From Methylotetracoccus oryzae (GTDB taxonomy: Bacteria; Pseudomonadota; Gammaproteobacteria; Methylococcales; Methylococcaceae): 64,000 nt of DNA. The DNA lies in NCBI RefSeq assembly GCF_006175985.1, contig NZ_SRSH01000020.1, positions 1 to 64,000 of the forward strand, written 5' to 3'. Below are positions 7,099 to 15,786 of this stretch, piece after piece; positions within the stretch are counted from its first letter, which is position 1, and the number at the start of each line of letters is the position of its first letter. The position numbers were made by a program, and so were the translations under genes. The notes beneath the pieces were generated by a model. The model did no database searches and was not told the DNA's origin. It saw nothing but the letters and a program-made list of their open reading frames with translations.

Positions 7099-8112
7099 TC
7101 AGTACGTGCGATCGACCGAGAATCGTGCGAGGCCGATGAGGGCCTGCTTGTAAGTGGATGCCGGGAGGATGTCGACGGCGGCGATGGCTTTGTCCGCCTC
7201 CTCTCTGGCACGCCGCGCAGTGTACGCGATTGCGCGTGTGGATTCAATGATCTTGAAGACTTCGCCGAAGACTTCGCGGTTGCCGTGTTCGATGGCGTGC
7301 GTCAGCAGTGCGCGATCGGCTTCCGATCCGCGCTCCATCGCGTAGATCAGCGGCAGGGTCGGCTTGCCTTCGGCCAGATCGTCGCCGAGGTTCTTGCCCA
7401 GCTCGGCCGGATCGGCCTGGTAATCCAGCGAGTCGTCGATCAACTGGAAGGCGATGCCCAGATGCAGGCCATAGGCGCGCAGGGCCGTCTCCACTTCGGG
7501 CGGCTGTTCGGCGACCACCGCGGCCAGCTGTGCCGCCGCGCTGAACAGGATCGCCGTCTTCCGCGACACCACGTCGAGATATTTCTGCTCGGTCGTGGCG
7601 GGGTTGTTGCAATTGAGCAGCTGGAGGACTTCGCCCTCGGCGATGGCCGTGGTCGTGCGGGACATGATTTCCATGATCCGCATCTTCTGCACCCGCACCA
7701 TCAGCTCGAACGCGCGGGAGTACAGGAAATCGCCGACCAGCACGCTGGCGGAATTGCCCCACAACGAGTTGACGGTGTCGCGGCCGCGGCGGAGCGAGGA
7801 CTCGTCGACGACGTCGTCGTGCAGCAGCGTCGCGGTATGGATGAATTCGATGACCGTGGCGAGCGTGATGTGATTTTCGCCGCGGTAGCCTACGGCCCGT
7901 GCGGCCAGCAGCAGCAGGTTGGGTCGCAGGCGCTTGCCGCCGCTCTGAACGATGTACTGCCCAATCTGATTGATCAGGACGACGTCCGAGCTGAGTTCGG
8001 CCAGGATCAGGCGATCGACCGCGGCCATCTCTCCCTGGACCAACCCCTTGATTTCCGCTATCGACGGGGTGTTTTCCGTGGCGACCGATGCGGTGGTGGA
8101 AGCTTCATTCAT
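7099..8112 (-). CDS. ispB: Octaprenyl (polyprenyl) diphosphate synthase
   Basis: This 337-residue trans-type prenyltransferase extends farnesyl diphosphate with isopentenyl diphosphate to make the quinone side chain. The first Asp-rich motif is DDVVD (99-103), followed by the RRG element (ESSLRRGRDT); the second is DDSLD (226-230). GGKRLRP at about 58-64 is the substrate-binding start typical of IspB. Length equals the family norm (about 320-340). I place the start at ATG 8112 (MNEASTT); a TTG one codon earlier is possible. tRNA-Pro follows after 13 bp. A second, divergent synthetase occurs at 34080-35141, so this one is most likely the housekeeping quinone enzyme. Confidence 0.95.
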   Translation of the reverse strand: MNEASTTASVATENTPSIAEIKGLVQGEMAAVDRLILAELSSDVVLINQIGQYIVQSGGKRLRPNLLLLAARAVGYRGENHITLATVIEFIHTATLLHDDVVDESSLRRGRDTVNSLWGNSASVLVGDFLYSRAFELMVRVQKMRIMEIMSRTTTAIAEGEVLQLLNCNNPATTEQKYLDVVSRKTAILFSAAAQLAAVVAEQPPEVETALRAYGLHLGIAFQLIDDSLDYQADPAELGKNLGDDLAEGKPTLPLIYAMERGSEADRALLTHAIEHGNREVFGEVFKIIESTRAIAYTARRAREEADKAIAAVDILPASTYKQALIGLARFSVDRTY

Positions 8113-8353
8113 CAAATGCGCTGACGCGGCTCAGGGTGGTCTTGGCGGTTGCCCCAAAATCGGAGCATGCTAAGTACGCGCAGGGCTGCTGTCAAGGAAG
8201 TGTTGCTGGGACGCGAACCGGGAAACTGAGCGCCGGGCCCGCGCGAGCCGCGGCAAAGCGGTTCAGGTCAGGGGGCCCGGTATCCTGTTCGCCGGGCCGG
8301 CGAGTCGATGCCCGAGTGCGCCATGGCCGGCAGCGGCGATCAGGCGGGACAAC

Positions 8354-8785
8354 TCAGGCCGGACCCGGGGCCAGCCACGAGTCGACCGCGGCCAGCATGC
8401 GCCCCAACGGCGACTGGGCCAGGATCAGTCCGATGGCGACGCCGAGTCCGTTGGCGACGATATCGAACAGGTCCGCGACGCGCGCGCCTGTGAACCCTTG
8501 CAGCAGCTCTATCGTGATGCCCAGGCCCAAAAGGAACGCCGGCCAACGCCAGTGCGGCGCGAACGCCTGGCGGAACCAGAACATCAGGCCGGCATAGGCC
8601 GTCAGGTGCTGGGCTTTGTCCCACGCGAGCAGGGATGGCGGCTGTGGCGGATGCGGCGTTAGACTCAGCCACATGACGACGACGACCATCACCCAGCCGA
8701 CGCCCTGCCAGAGGCGTGGAAATCTCAGTCGGGTTCGGGGATTGCGGCCGGTGGTCAGCGGCGAATGCGGGGAGGCGTCGTCCAA
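8354..8785 (-). CDS. VanZ-like membrane protein
   Basis: This 143-residue protein carries the VanZ-family pattern: an N-terminal membrane segment (about 28-43), WDKAQHLTAYAGLMFWF, a second hydrophobic stretch, then ELLQGFTGARVADLFDIVAN and GLGVAIGLIL. Family members are small integral membrane proteins; VanZ of Tn1546 confers low-level teicoplanin resistance, but most chromosomal homologues are uncharacterised. The start is TTG 8785, supported by GGAG 8 bp upstream. It lies upstream of ispB on the same strand with a 240-bp gap. Confidence 0.85.
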   Translation of the reverse strand: MDDASPHSPLTTGRNPRTRLRFPRLWQGVGWVMVVVVMWLSLTPHPPQPPSLLAWDKAQHLTAYAGLMFWFRQAFAPHWRWPAFLLGLGITIELLQGFTGARVADLFDIVANGLGVAIGLILAQSPLGRMLAAVDSWLAPGPA

Positions 8786-8965
8786 GCAGGAGTCTCCGGG
8801 AAGGAAGGGAAGCCCGCGAATTATAACGGCTGACGGTTTCGGGCACTGGCCGGTAGCCCTGCGGTGCGGTCGTCGGTGGCGAGCCCAGGGCTGCGGCCGT
8901 TGTCACTCGCGCTGCCCTGGTTCTGGCGGGGTCCTGGGTGATGCGCGTGGTGCGGGCGGTTTGGC

Positions 8966-9784
8966 ATGACCGAACGATACGCCGCACTCCGCGCCTGGGT
9001 TCCGGCGCCCTTCGTCCAGGGGTCGATCTTGTTCCAGGTGGGCGGCTGGCCGCTGGCGCTGTCGGGCCTGGCGGGCGCGCCCTGGCTGGACGAGGCGCTG
9101 ATCCTCAATCATGTGCTGCTGTTCGCGGCGAGTCTGCGGCCGCAGGACAGTCTGCTCGGTCCCAACCTGGTGCGTCTGCCCTCGGCACGGGCGGTACGCA
9201 GCGAGGTCGCCCTGACCTTCGACGACGGGCCTGACCCGGACACGACGCCGGCCGTGCTGGATCTGCTCGATCGGTATCGCGCGCGGGCGAGTTTCTTCTG
9301 CATTGCCGAACGCGCGCGGCGTCATCCGGAGCTGACCCGGGAGATCGTGGCGCGAGGGCATCGGGTCGAGAACCATAGCGAGCGCCATCGCAATGGCTTC
9401 GCGTTCCAGGGGCCGCGCGCCGTGCGCGACGAGATCCGCCGGGCGCAGCAAACCCTGGCGGAGTTGACCGGTCGCGTCCCCCGGTTCTTTCGGGCGCCGT
9501 TCGGCATACGCAATCCCTGGATCGCGCCGGTGTTGCGGCAGCTGGACCTGCGTCTGGTCAGCTGGACCCGCCGGGGCTACGACGGGGTGCTGGGAAATCC
9601 GGAGCGGGTTCTCGCCTTTCTGGTGCGCGGACTGAGCTCCGGCGACATCGTGCTGCTGCACGACGGCTATGGCCCGCGGGATGGCCACGGCCGGCCGGTC
9701 GTTCTGGAGGTGCTGCCCCGTCTGTTCGATACCTTGGCGGCCCGCGGACTGAGCGCGGCCCCGCTCGACCCGGACGACGCCTGA
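8966..9784 (+). CDS. Polysaccharide deacetylase (NodB-type) family protein
   Basis: This 272-residue protein carries the NodB homology domain. The metal and catalytic motif is TFDDGPDPD (about 88-96) and the zinc His pair lies in NHSERH (the H-x-x-x-H motif). RAPFGIRNP corresponds to motif 3 and VLLHDGYG to the C-terminal His motif. Such enzymes remove N- or O-acetyl groups from cell-surface or peptidoglycan sugars. No signal peptide is evident, although the segment around residues 20-40 (LFQVGGWPLALSGLAG) is hydrophobic. The gene stands alone on the plus strand, divergent from the VanZ gene. Confidence 0.9.
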   Translation: MTERYAALRAWVPAPFVQGSILFQVGGWPLALSGLAGAPWLDEALILNHVLLFAASLRPQDSLLGPNLVRLPSARAVRSEVALTFDDGPDPDTTPAVLDLLDRYRARASFFCIAERARRHPELTREIVARGHRVENHSERHRNGFAFQGPRAVRDEIRRAQQTLAELTGRVPRFFRAPFGIRNPWIAPVLRQLDLRLVSWTRRGYDGVLGNPERVLAFLVRGLSSGDIVLLHDGYGPRDGHGRPVVLEVLPRLFDTLAARGLSAAPLDPDDA

Positions 9785-9945
9785 CCCATAGCGGTTCGGC
9801 CCCGTTTCGCGGGTCGGCTCCGCATCGGTAGTCGCACGGATTGCGCGCGACTCGGCGCAGCTCGCATGCTGGCGCAGACCGGGACGGCCACGGCCGGCCC
9901 GGCGGCTTCGAACAGCGACCGACCCGGACGATGGAGGGCGCCATC

Positions 9946-10389
9946 GTGAATCCGCATCAAGTCCCCGTCAAAGGCTCGGCCTGTCTGGCCGCGCTGCTCT
10001 GGTTCGGCGTGTCGACGGCATCAGCCGCCGGCGATTGCTGGATCGAGGTTTTCGACCGCACCGATTTCGCCGGCAATCGGGTCCGCATCGAAGGTCCGGC
10101 TGTGCTGCCGTCACTGACCCAACTCGGCGGCGGCGACTGGAGCGACCGGATCGAGAGCCTCGTGGTCGGTCCCGCCGCCTCGGTCACCGTCTACCGGAAT
10201 GAGGCATTGCGGGTCGACCCCGAGCCCGGTCCCGCGTATCACGGCGAAGCGATCAAGTCCTGGGGCGAAACCCCGGATGCCTACAGCGACCAGCAGGCGA
10301 CCTTTGGCCCCGGCAAACGGGAGCACCATCTGGGTGAACTCCGTTTCCACCAAAACATCCGCTCGTTGAAGGTCACCTGCGGTCCGTGA
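9946..10389 (+). CDS. Small secreted beta/gamma-crystallin-like protein
   Basis: This 147-residue protein begins with a clear signal peptide (about residues 1-27, ending STASAA before GDC). The mature part opens with CWIEVFDRTDFAGNRVRIEG, followed by LGGGDWSDRIESLVVGPAA, the Greek-key pattern of beta/gamma-crystallin-like domains, where Tyr/Phe-x-x-x-x-Phe/Trp-x-Gly recurs. A Cys near the mature N-terminus and one at the C-terminal TCGP could pair. I chose GTG 9946 because GGAGGG lies 7 bp upstream and it directly precedes the signal peptide; longer in-frame starts would spoil it. Such proteins often bind calcium, but I do not see a convincing N/D-N/D-x-x-S/T-S site. Function unknown. Confidence 0.75.
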   Translation: MNPHQVPVKGSACLAALLWFGVSTASAAGDCWIEVFDRTDFAGNRVRIEGPAVLPSLTQLGGGDWSDRIESLVVGPAASVTVYRNEALRVDPEPGPAYHGEAIKSWGETPDAYSDQQATFGPGKREHHLGELRFHQNIRSLKVTCGP

Positions 10390-10822
10390 GGCCGAGCGTG
10401 ACGGCCGTTCGCCGTCACCCGCCAAGGCGCCGGATTCCCGTTGGTGCGGGAATGATGTGGTGGTCGGCCGGGTGAAGGGCGGTGTGTGATCGCCGAAACT
10501 TGAGAACCCTTTTCCCGACGGCCTGCGCTCGACGGGATCGGTCTTGTTCTTCCAGCGCCAGCAGGGGGCTTTTGGGCGCGGCAGCACCGTTCTCGGGGCG
10601 AAAGACACTCTCTGCGACAGCAGTAATCTGATCCTTTGCGTCACTGACGCCGACGCTGCTCGGGCGAATATGTCATTATTTGACTGGAGCGAGACCCGGG
10701 GTCTGCTCGTCTAAACGGTTTCGTGATCACAGGGTGTCGCGTTCCGCGGTCCACCGCTCATTCGGTAACACCGGTATGCTGCAGACGCCGCGCCACGAAT
10801 TGTTCGGAAACAGGAGGTTTTC
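10390..10822. other. 433-bp non-coding stretch with one small inverted repeat
   Basis: ATTCCCG (10434-10440) pairs with CGGGAAT (10447-10453) across a 6-bp loop, resembling the CCCGC/GCGGG short interspersed repeats common in beta- and gammaproteobacteria. It may act as a weak terminator for the crystallin-like gene, but no T-run follows. The remainder shows no convincing coding pattern. The strong Shine-Dalgarno AGGAGG of the next gene lies just before position 10823. Confidence 0.5.
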
Positions 10823-11509
10823 ATGGATTCGCGTTCCATCATCGATCTGTTGTTGAAGTCGGGCCAGGACCTGGTAAGCCACGGGCGGACACTGGCCGAG
10901 GCCAAGCTCAAGATTCCGGAGTCAGGGCCCGAGCGCGACGCCATGCTCGCCGGCCTGGGGAAGGGCGCTGCGGTCGGCGGCGTGTTGGCCGTGCTGTTGG
11001 GCACCGGTGCCGGGCGCAAGCTGACGGGGACGACGCTCAAGCTGGGGAGTCTGGCCGCCGTGGGTGGGCTGGCCTACCAGGCCTATCAGCAATGGCAGCG
11101 CGGACAGAGCGCACCGGTCGGCGATCCGGGCTTGTCGGTCGACCAGCTCACGGGGCCTGCGGCGGAACAACGGGGTCTGACGCTGCTGCGGGCGATGATC
11201 GCTGCGGCGGGCGCGGACGGCCACATCGACGAGGCGGAACGCAGTCGCATCGAACAGCAACTGCAGACCCTGGGCCTCGAAGGCGCGATGCTCGACCTGC
11301 TGCAGCAGGAGTTGCGCCAACCCCTCGGCGTCACCGACATCGCAGCGGCTGCGGACTCTCCGGCCGCCGCCCGCGAGATCTATCTGACTTCCATGAGCGT
11401 CATCGACGACAGCAACGAGCAGGAACGCGCCTATCTGCGCGAACTGGCTGCGGCGCTGGCGTTGCCTCCGGACCTCGTCGCCTTGCTGGAGTCGCAGGCG
11501 CGAGCCTGA
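10823..11509 (+). CDS. YebE-like inner-membrane protein (DUF533 / TerB-like)
   Basis: This 228-residue protein has a Gly-rich hydrophobic segment (AAVGGVLAVLLGTGAGRKL, about 50-68) and a second one (GSLAAVGGLAYQAY). A helical TerB-like domain follows, with LLRAMIAAAGADGHIDEAER (about 120-139) and YLTSMSVIDDSNEQERAYL, the paired acidic-helix pattern of DUF533. E. coli YebE is the best-known relative; its biochemical role is not established, though TerB domains bind metal. AGGAGG lies 5 bp upstream of the ATG. The downstream OmpA/DUF937 gene starts 140 bp later on the same strand and may be functionally linked. Confidence 0.85.
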   Translation: MDSRSIIDLLLKSGQDLVSHGRTLAEAKLKIPESGPERDAMLAGLGKGAAVGGVLAVLLGTGAGRKLTGTTLKLGSLAAVGGLAYQAYQQWQRGQSAPVGDPGLSVDQLTGPAAEQRGLTLLRAMIAAAGADGHIDEAERSRIEQQLQTLGLEGAMLDLLQQELRQPLGVTDIAAAADSPAAAREIYLTSMSVIDDSNEQERAYLRELAAALALPPDLVALLESQARA

Positions 11510-11651
11510 GCCGGTCGCCGCCGTCCCCGCGAAGGACGATAGCGCTGGGCGGGAGTGGGTCTGCGAGAGGGTTTTGGCGATATCCGCCGGATGGTGAGGC
11601 GGGTATCCGTTCCGGACGACGGTGATCAAATCGACAACTGGGGATGACGAC

Positions 11652-12824
11652 ATGGCTTTGAATATTCTGGAAATGCTGACCGATGCGCTGGGTGACGAGA
11701 TCGTCAAGCAGGCTTCGGAGTATCTCGGCGAATCGAAGGCGGGCACACAGGCAGGGTTGAGCATGATCCTGCCGGCCTTGCTCGCCGGACTCGTCAAGCA
11801 AGGGTCCACAACCGACGGCGCCGGCAGCCTGCTGGAGACGCTGACGGGCTCGAACGTCGACAGCGGTCTGCTCGGCAATCTGGCCGGGTTGTTTTCCGGC
11901 GGGACGCGCACCGAGTCGCTGGTCGGCCTGGGTACGAGTCTGGTCAAGGGACTGCTGGGCGAGAAGGCCGCCGCCCTGGCAGGAACCGTCGCCTCCCTGA
12001 CCGGCCTGAAATCCTCGTCCAGTTCGAACCTGCTCTATATGGCCGCTCCGCTGCTCTTCGGCTTCCTCAAGAAGCTGATCGGCGAGCAAAACCTCGATGC
12101 CTCCGGGTTGATGCGCCTGCTTGCCGGGCAGCTCGGCTTCCTGAAGGGCGCCGTGGATGAACGCGTTGCCGGCGTGCTGGGCCTGGGCTCGTTGCTGGAT
12201 ATGAAGGCGCCGCGTCCGGCCGAGATGCCACGGACTGCCGGACGAACCGCGCTGGAGGCGGTCGACGAGGAAGCCCCTTCATCGCTGCGCAAAGTGTTGC
12301 CCTTTCTGTTGGCGATCGCGGCCGCGCTGACGGCCTTCATGGCGATACGGAGCTGCAAGCCGGACGTGGAGCCAGTGGCCGTCGCTCCGGCGCCGGTCGC
12401 TGCGCCGGCCCCAGCCGCCCCGGCCCCGGCCCCGGCCACGGTTCCCGCTCCGAAACCGGCACCGGTGCCGGCAGCCCCCGCGCCGGCCCCGGTGGTTGCC
12501 GTGCTGCCGGCAAAGGTCTACTTCTCGGTGGGGTCCGCCGTCCTCGATGATACGGCCAAGAAGACCATTGCCCAGGTTGCCGCGGCCGTGAAGGCACAGG
12601 GCCAGGCGGTGGATCTGACCGGCTACACGGACCAGACCGGCAACGCCGCGGCCAACAAGGCACTGGCGAAGCGTCGTGCCCAGGCGATCAAGGGCGCGCT
12701 GACGGCAGCGGGGGTCGCTGCCGAGAAGATCAATATGAAGCCGCCCCTGACGATCACGGGCACCACGACTGGCAGTGGCTCCAATGCCGAGGCGCGGCGC
12801 GTCGAGATCTCGGCGGCACGATAA
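11652..12824 (+). CDS. DUF937-type N-terminal domain fused to a C-terminal OmpA peptidoglycan-binding domain
   Basis: This 390-residue protein has three parts. Residues 1-190 are a helical, Leu/Gly/Ala-rich DUF937-like domain (ILEMLTDALGDEIVKQASEY and so on). A single transmembrane segment (VLPFLLAIAAALTAFMAI, about 215-232) is followed by a long Ala/Pro linker (about 240-285). The C-terminal OmpA-like domain (about 290-390) contains VYFSVGSAVLDD and LTGYTDQTGNAAANKALAKR, which anchors proteins to peptidoglycan. The topology suggests a cytoplasmic DUF937 region with a periplasmic cell-wall anchor. The start is ATG 11652 after a GGGGA Shine-Dalgarno. It follows the DUF533 gene. Confidence 0.88.
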   Translation: MALNILEMLTDALGDEIVKQASEYLGESKAGTQAGLSMILPALLAGLVKQGSTTDGAGSLLETLTGSNVDSGLLGNLAGLFSGGTRTESLVGLGTSLVKGLLGEKAAALAGTVASLTGLKSSSSSNLLYMAAPLLFGFLKKLIGEQNLDASGLMRLLAGQLGFLKGAVDERVAGVLGLGSLLDMKAPRPAEMPRTAGRTALEAVDEEAPSSLRKVLPFLLAIAAALTAFMAIRSCKPDVEPVAVAPAPVAAPAPAAPAPAPATVPAPKPAPVPAAPAPAPVVAVLPAKVYFSVGSAVLDDTAKKTIAQVAAAVKAQGQAVDLTGYTDQTGNAAANKALAKRRAQAIKGALTAAGVAAEKINMKPPLTITGTTTGSGSNAEARRVEISAAR

Positions 12825-12927
12825 CGAAGGACCCATCGCTCCGCGCGTGGCGGCATCTGCGCCGTCACGCGCTGGCGGGTCTGCCGGCCCGGGAAGGCTG
12901 ATGTCTTGAGTAAGTCCGTTGGAAGTC

Positions 12928-13341
12928 ATGGAACCTCTGCATTCCCTCGTATACGTCAGTGCCGCGGTCGACAGTTTCAGCGACGATGCCCTGCAGGAAC
13001 TGCTGACGCGGGCCCGTCGGAAGAACGCGCAGTTGGACGTAACCGGGCTGCTGCTCTATGCCGATGGCAACTTCATGCAGTGCCTGGAGGGGCCACAGGC
13101 CACAGTGGGCAGGCTGTTCGAAGAAATTTGCCGCGATCCCCGTCATCACCGGGTCATCACCCTCGTTGACGAACCGGTTGCGCAGCGCGAATTCGGCGAT
13201 TGGGCCATGGCCTACCGTCGCGTGGACTTGCCGCAGTGGCTGCGTATTGCCGCGGCCTCGGCTCCGGACCGGGCCGGCTCGAACCAGCCCAGCGCCGTGC
13301 GCGAAATCCTGATCGATTTCTGGCGAACCTGCTCGCGCTAG
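12928..13341 (+). CDS. BLUF-domain blue-light sensor
   Basis: This 137-residue single-domain BLUF protein binds FAD and senses blue light. The essential Tyr sits in SLVYVS near the N-terminus; RRKNAQLDVTGLLLYADGNF and MQCLEGP contain the flavin-contacting Asn and the photoactive Gln; the Trp/Met region is FGDWAMAYR. No output domain is fused, so it must signal by protein contact; an effector is not evident nearby. I use ATG 12928; an in-frame TTG three codons earlier cannot be excluded. The transglutaminase gene begins 132 bp downstream. Confidence 0.92.
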   Translation: MEPLHSLVYVSAAVDSFSDDALQELLTRARRKNAQLDVTGLLLYADGNFMQCLEGPQATVGRLFEEICRDPRHHRVITLVDEPVAQREFGDWAMAYRRVDLPQWLRIAAASAPDRAGSNQPSAVREILIDFWRTCSR

Positions 13342-13473
13342 CGGAGCGCGAATCGGGAAGGCTTATTCGGAGTTCGCGCGAGTTCTCCGCTGGCGTGGGT
13401 GGCGCTGCGGTCGGTGGAACTGCCGCTCGCCCCATCCGCGACGACGCAATACAACGACCAGGAGTTGCCGATC

Positions 13474-14373
13474 ATGCCCGTCGTTCTGGAAGTCGAGCAC
13501 ATCACGACCTATTCCTACGCCAACCCGGTGACTTTCGGCGAACACCGGGCCGTCTTCCTGCCGCGCGGCAACCACGGCGGGCGGATTCTCAGCTACGAAG
13601 TCAAGACCAGCGTGCCGTCCCGCACCCGCTGGATCAGCGACACCCTTTCGAACAACGTCGCGGTCATCGAGTTCAGCGAGCCGGCGACAGAGGTGATCTT
13701 CACGTGCAAGTTCCGCCTGGTGCACTTCGGATTGAAGGGTGTCGAGGCTTTTCCGATAGACGGTCGCGCCGAATCGATTCCGGTGCAATACACGCCGTCC
13801 GAGTGGACCGATCTGGTGTTGTACCTGCAGCCTTGCGATGAGGACTTCGACGGCCGCTTGTCCGCCTGGGCCAGGAGCTTCACCTTGGGCGATCGGCGCG
13901 ATACCCGCGATGTGTTGCAGCGGATGATGGATACCGTCCGCGACACCTTCACCTATGAAGCCCGCGACGAGGAAGGAACCCGGAGGCCGGGCGAGACGCT
14001 GGCCAAACAGTCGGGTACCTGCCGCGACTATGCCTGGCTGATGATCGAAGCGCTGCGGCGGCTCGGTATCGCCTGCCGTTTCGTAACAGGGTATCTGTAC
14101 GACTCCGCACTGGACGGTGGTGTCGACGGCAAGACCGGGTCCGGCGCCACGCATGCGTGGCTGGAGGTTTACCTGCCGGGCGCCGGTTGGCTCAGCTACG
14201 ACCCGACCAACCGGATCACCGGGGTGTTCGACCTGATCCAGGTCGCGATCGCGCGGCGGCCCGAACAGGCGCTGCCGCTGTCCGGCACCTGGTTCGGCGC
14301 GACTGAGGATTTTCTCGGCATGAAAGTCGACGTTGCGGTGCGCAAGCTCGGGGTGCTGCCGGATTTCGCCTGA
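13474..14373 (+). CDS. Transglutaminase-like cysteine peptidase-fold protein
   Basis: This 299-residue protein has the full transglutaminase-like catalytic triad: Cys183 (GTCRDYAW), His227 (ATHAWLEVY) and Asp243 (SYDPTN). An N-terminal beta-rich region (about 1-110) matches the bacterial transglutaminase N-terminal domain. Members of this family act as peptidases or amidases or catalyse transfer reactions; the substrate cannot be read from sequence. No signal peptide is present. ATG 13474 is preceded by GGAG 9 bp upstream. Its last 260 bp are duplicated at about 15357-15615. A hairpin at 14435-14454 probably ends the transcript. Confidence 0.92.
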   Translation: MPVVLEVEHITTYSYANPVTFGEHRAVFLPRGNHGGRILSYEVKTSVPSRTRWISDTLSNNVAVIEFSEPATEVIFTCKFRLVHFGLKGVEAFPIDGRAESIPVQYTPSEWTDLVLYLQPCDEDFDGRLSAWARSFTLGDRRDTRDVLQRMMDTVRDTFTYEARDEEGTRRPGETLAKQSGTCRDYAWLMIEALRRLGIACRFVTGYLYDSALDGGVDGKTGSGATHAWLEVYLPGAGWLSYDPTNRITGVFDLIQVAIARRPEQALPLSGTWFGATEDFLGMKVDVAVRKLGVLPDFA

Positions 14374-14434
14374 GCGGGCGAAGCGCTTGCCGCCTCCCCG
14401 CCGGCATCGGGGCCGATCCGTCCGCAAAACGAAG

Positions 14435-14454
14435 AACCCCGCCGAGGCGGGGTT
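14435..14454. terminator. Hairpin between transglutaminase and convergent secreted-protein gene
   Basis: AACCCCGCC (14435-14443) pairs perfectly with GGCGGGGTT (14446-14454) across a GA loop. It lies between two convergent genes and can form on both strands, so it may work as a bidirectional terminator. T-runs are short (TTCGGTTCC on the plus strand). Confidence 0.65.
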
Positions 14455-14542
14455 CGGTTCCAGTCATCAGGCCTATAGGAGGCCGGCGCGATCAGTCGCC
14501 ATCATGGGCCGTGTTCGCGTTGCCCGCCCGCCGCTGCCCGAG

Positions 14543-15214
14543 CTAGCAGAGATTGCCAGCCGGGCAGCGGGTGAAGACCCAAGCCGCATTTTCCGCGGGG
14601 TCGTTATGGAAGTAGTGCAGAGTCAGCACATCACCGAGTTGTGCCGCTCCGAACACGTAGGCCGCAAACCAGTTCGCTAGGAATCCGTTGTTCGAGCCGA
14701 TCACACCCCAGCTGTAAGTGGTCGTAGTTATGCCGAAGGCGGTCAGGGTCGTCCCGTTGGGATGGCCGGTGACCGCACCGGTGGCCCACGTGGCGTTGAA
14801 GTAGGCACCGGCGCCCGGGGCGATCCAGTTCATGGTCCAACCGGTGCGACCGCCGGCCAGCACGCTCGGACCGGAAACCTGCACATGCCGATTCAGTGAG
14901 TCCTTGTAAATGCCGGCGCGGAATGCGGCGACATTCAGGCTGGGCGATGTCGTCACGACGGGCGAGCCCGCTCCTAGCGTCACGACGCCGGTATTGCTGA
15001 CGTCGAAGCTCAGTTCGATATCCTTGTAGGTTATCTTGCCGGTCGAGTCCCGCACCGGAACGCGCGTGACATTGAGCGTGTTGCCCGAGCCGGAGACATT
15101 GGCTGACTGGAGCAGCATGTCCGGTGGTGCGGCGGAGGCTCCACTCGTGACAACGATCAGCCCGGCGGCAAGCGAAATCAGTAAGTCGCGAGTCGTCAAC
15201 GTTTTGAAGTTCAT
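14543..15214 (-). CDS. Secreted protein of unknown family, paralogue 1
   Basis: This 223-residue protein has a signal peptide (about 1-29, ending SGASAA) and a mature region beginning PPDMLLQSANVSGSGNTLNV. It is rich in Thr, Ser, Gly and Asn and has two Cys near the C-terminus (CPAGNLC). I recognise no domain; the composition suggests a beta-rich surface or periplasmic protein. The paralogue at 15787-16467 shares nearly identical residues in the segment from NTLNVTRVPVRDSTGK to FRAGIYKDS and then diverges. The start is ATG 15214; upstream codons in frame cross the non-coding duplication segment. It is part of the tandem duplication described separately. Confidence 0.8.
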   Translation of the reverse strand: MNFKTLTTRDLLISLAAGLIVVTSGASAAPPDMLLQSANVSGSGNTLNVTRVPVRDSTGKITYKDIELSFDVSNTGVVTLGAGSPVVTTSPSLNVAAFRAGIYKDSLNRHVQVSGPSVLAGGRTGWTMNWIAPGAGAYFNATWATGAVTGHPNGTTLTAFGITTTTYSWGVIGSNNGFLANWFAAYVFGAAQLGDVLTLHYFHNDPAENAAWVFTRCPAGNLC

Positions 15215-15336
15215 TAGTGCACCATTTTTTGGATTGGGTGAATCGAACCGGCTCGGCAGCGCGGCGATCAGTTTGAATCGCTCTGAATTCGCGCCAACGT
15301 CCCGGCCCATCATAACGCTGACGCGGCTCACATTAC

Positions 15337-15615
15337 GTGCTATCACGTACGTACTACCCCACCGTCGATAGCAAGACCGGATCCGGCGCCACGGATGCGT
15401 GGCTGGAGGTCTACCTGCGGGGCGCCGGCTGGCTCAGCTACGACCTGACCACACGGATCACCGGGGGCTTTGACCTGATCCAGGTCGCGATCGCGCGGCG
15501 GCCCGAACAGGCGCTGCCGCTGTCCGGCACCTGGTTTGGCGCGACTGAGGATTTTCTCGGCATGAAAGTCGACGTTGCGGTGCGCAAGCTCGGGGTGCTG
15601 CCGGATTTCGCCTGA
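15337..15615 (+). pseudogene. Duplicated 3' fragment of the transglutaminase gene
   Basis: From about 15357 the sequence matches the last 260 bp of the intact transglutaminase gene, up to the same stop and beyond (…GCCTGAGCGG-CGAAGCGCTTGCC). The catalytic His codon has changed to Asp (ATDAW instead of ATHAW) and the Asp motif SYDPTN has become SYDLTT. The Cys-containing part is absent, so this cannot be an enzyme. The 5' junction lies beside TACGTGCTATCACGTACGTA (15334-15353), which also resembles the palindrome at 16576-16605. Remaining identity is very high. Confidence 0.85.
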
Positions 15616-15673
15616 GCGGACGAAGCGCTTGCCATCGCGTCATGCCCCTCGGGGTCTCACATCCCACATGGAG

Positions 15674-15693
15674 AACCCCGCCGCGGCGGGGTT
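15674..15693. terminator. Second copy of the hairpin terminator
   Basis: AACCCCGCCG (15674-15683) is followed at once by its exact complement CGGCGGGGTT (15684-15693). It corresponds to the hairpin at 14435-14454 in the first copy of the duplicated unit, again just past a transglutaminase stop and ahead of a convergent secreted-protein gene. Confidence 0.6.
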
Positions 15694-15786
15694 CGGTTCA
15701 GGTCGTCAGCGTGGCACTTGTAGCCCAATCGTCAGGCGGCAACGATGTGCACGTGTTGCCAGACTGCGGCCGGGCCGCGGCGATGG

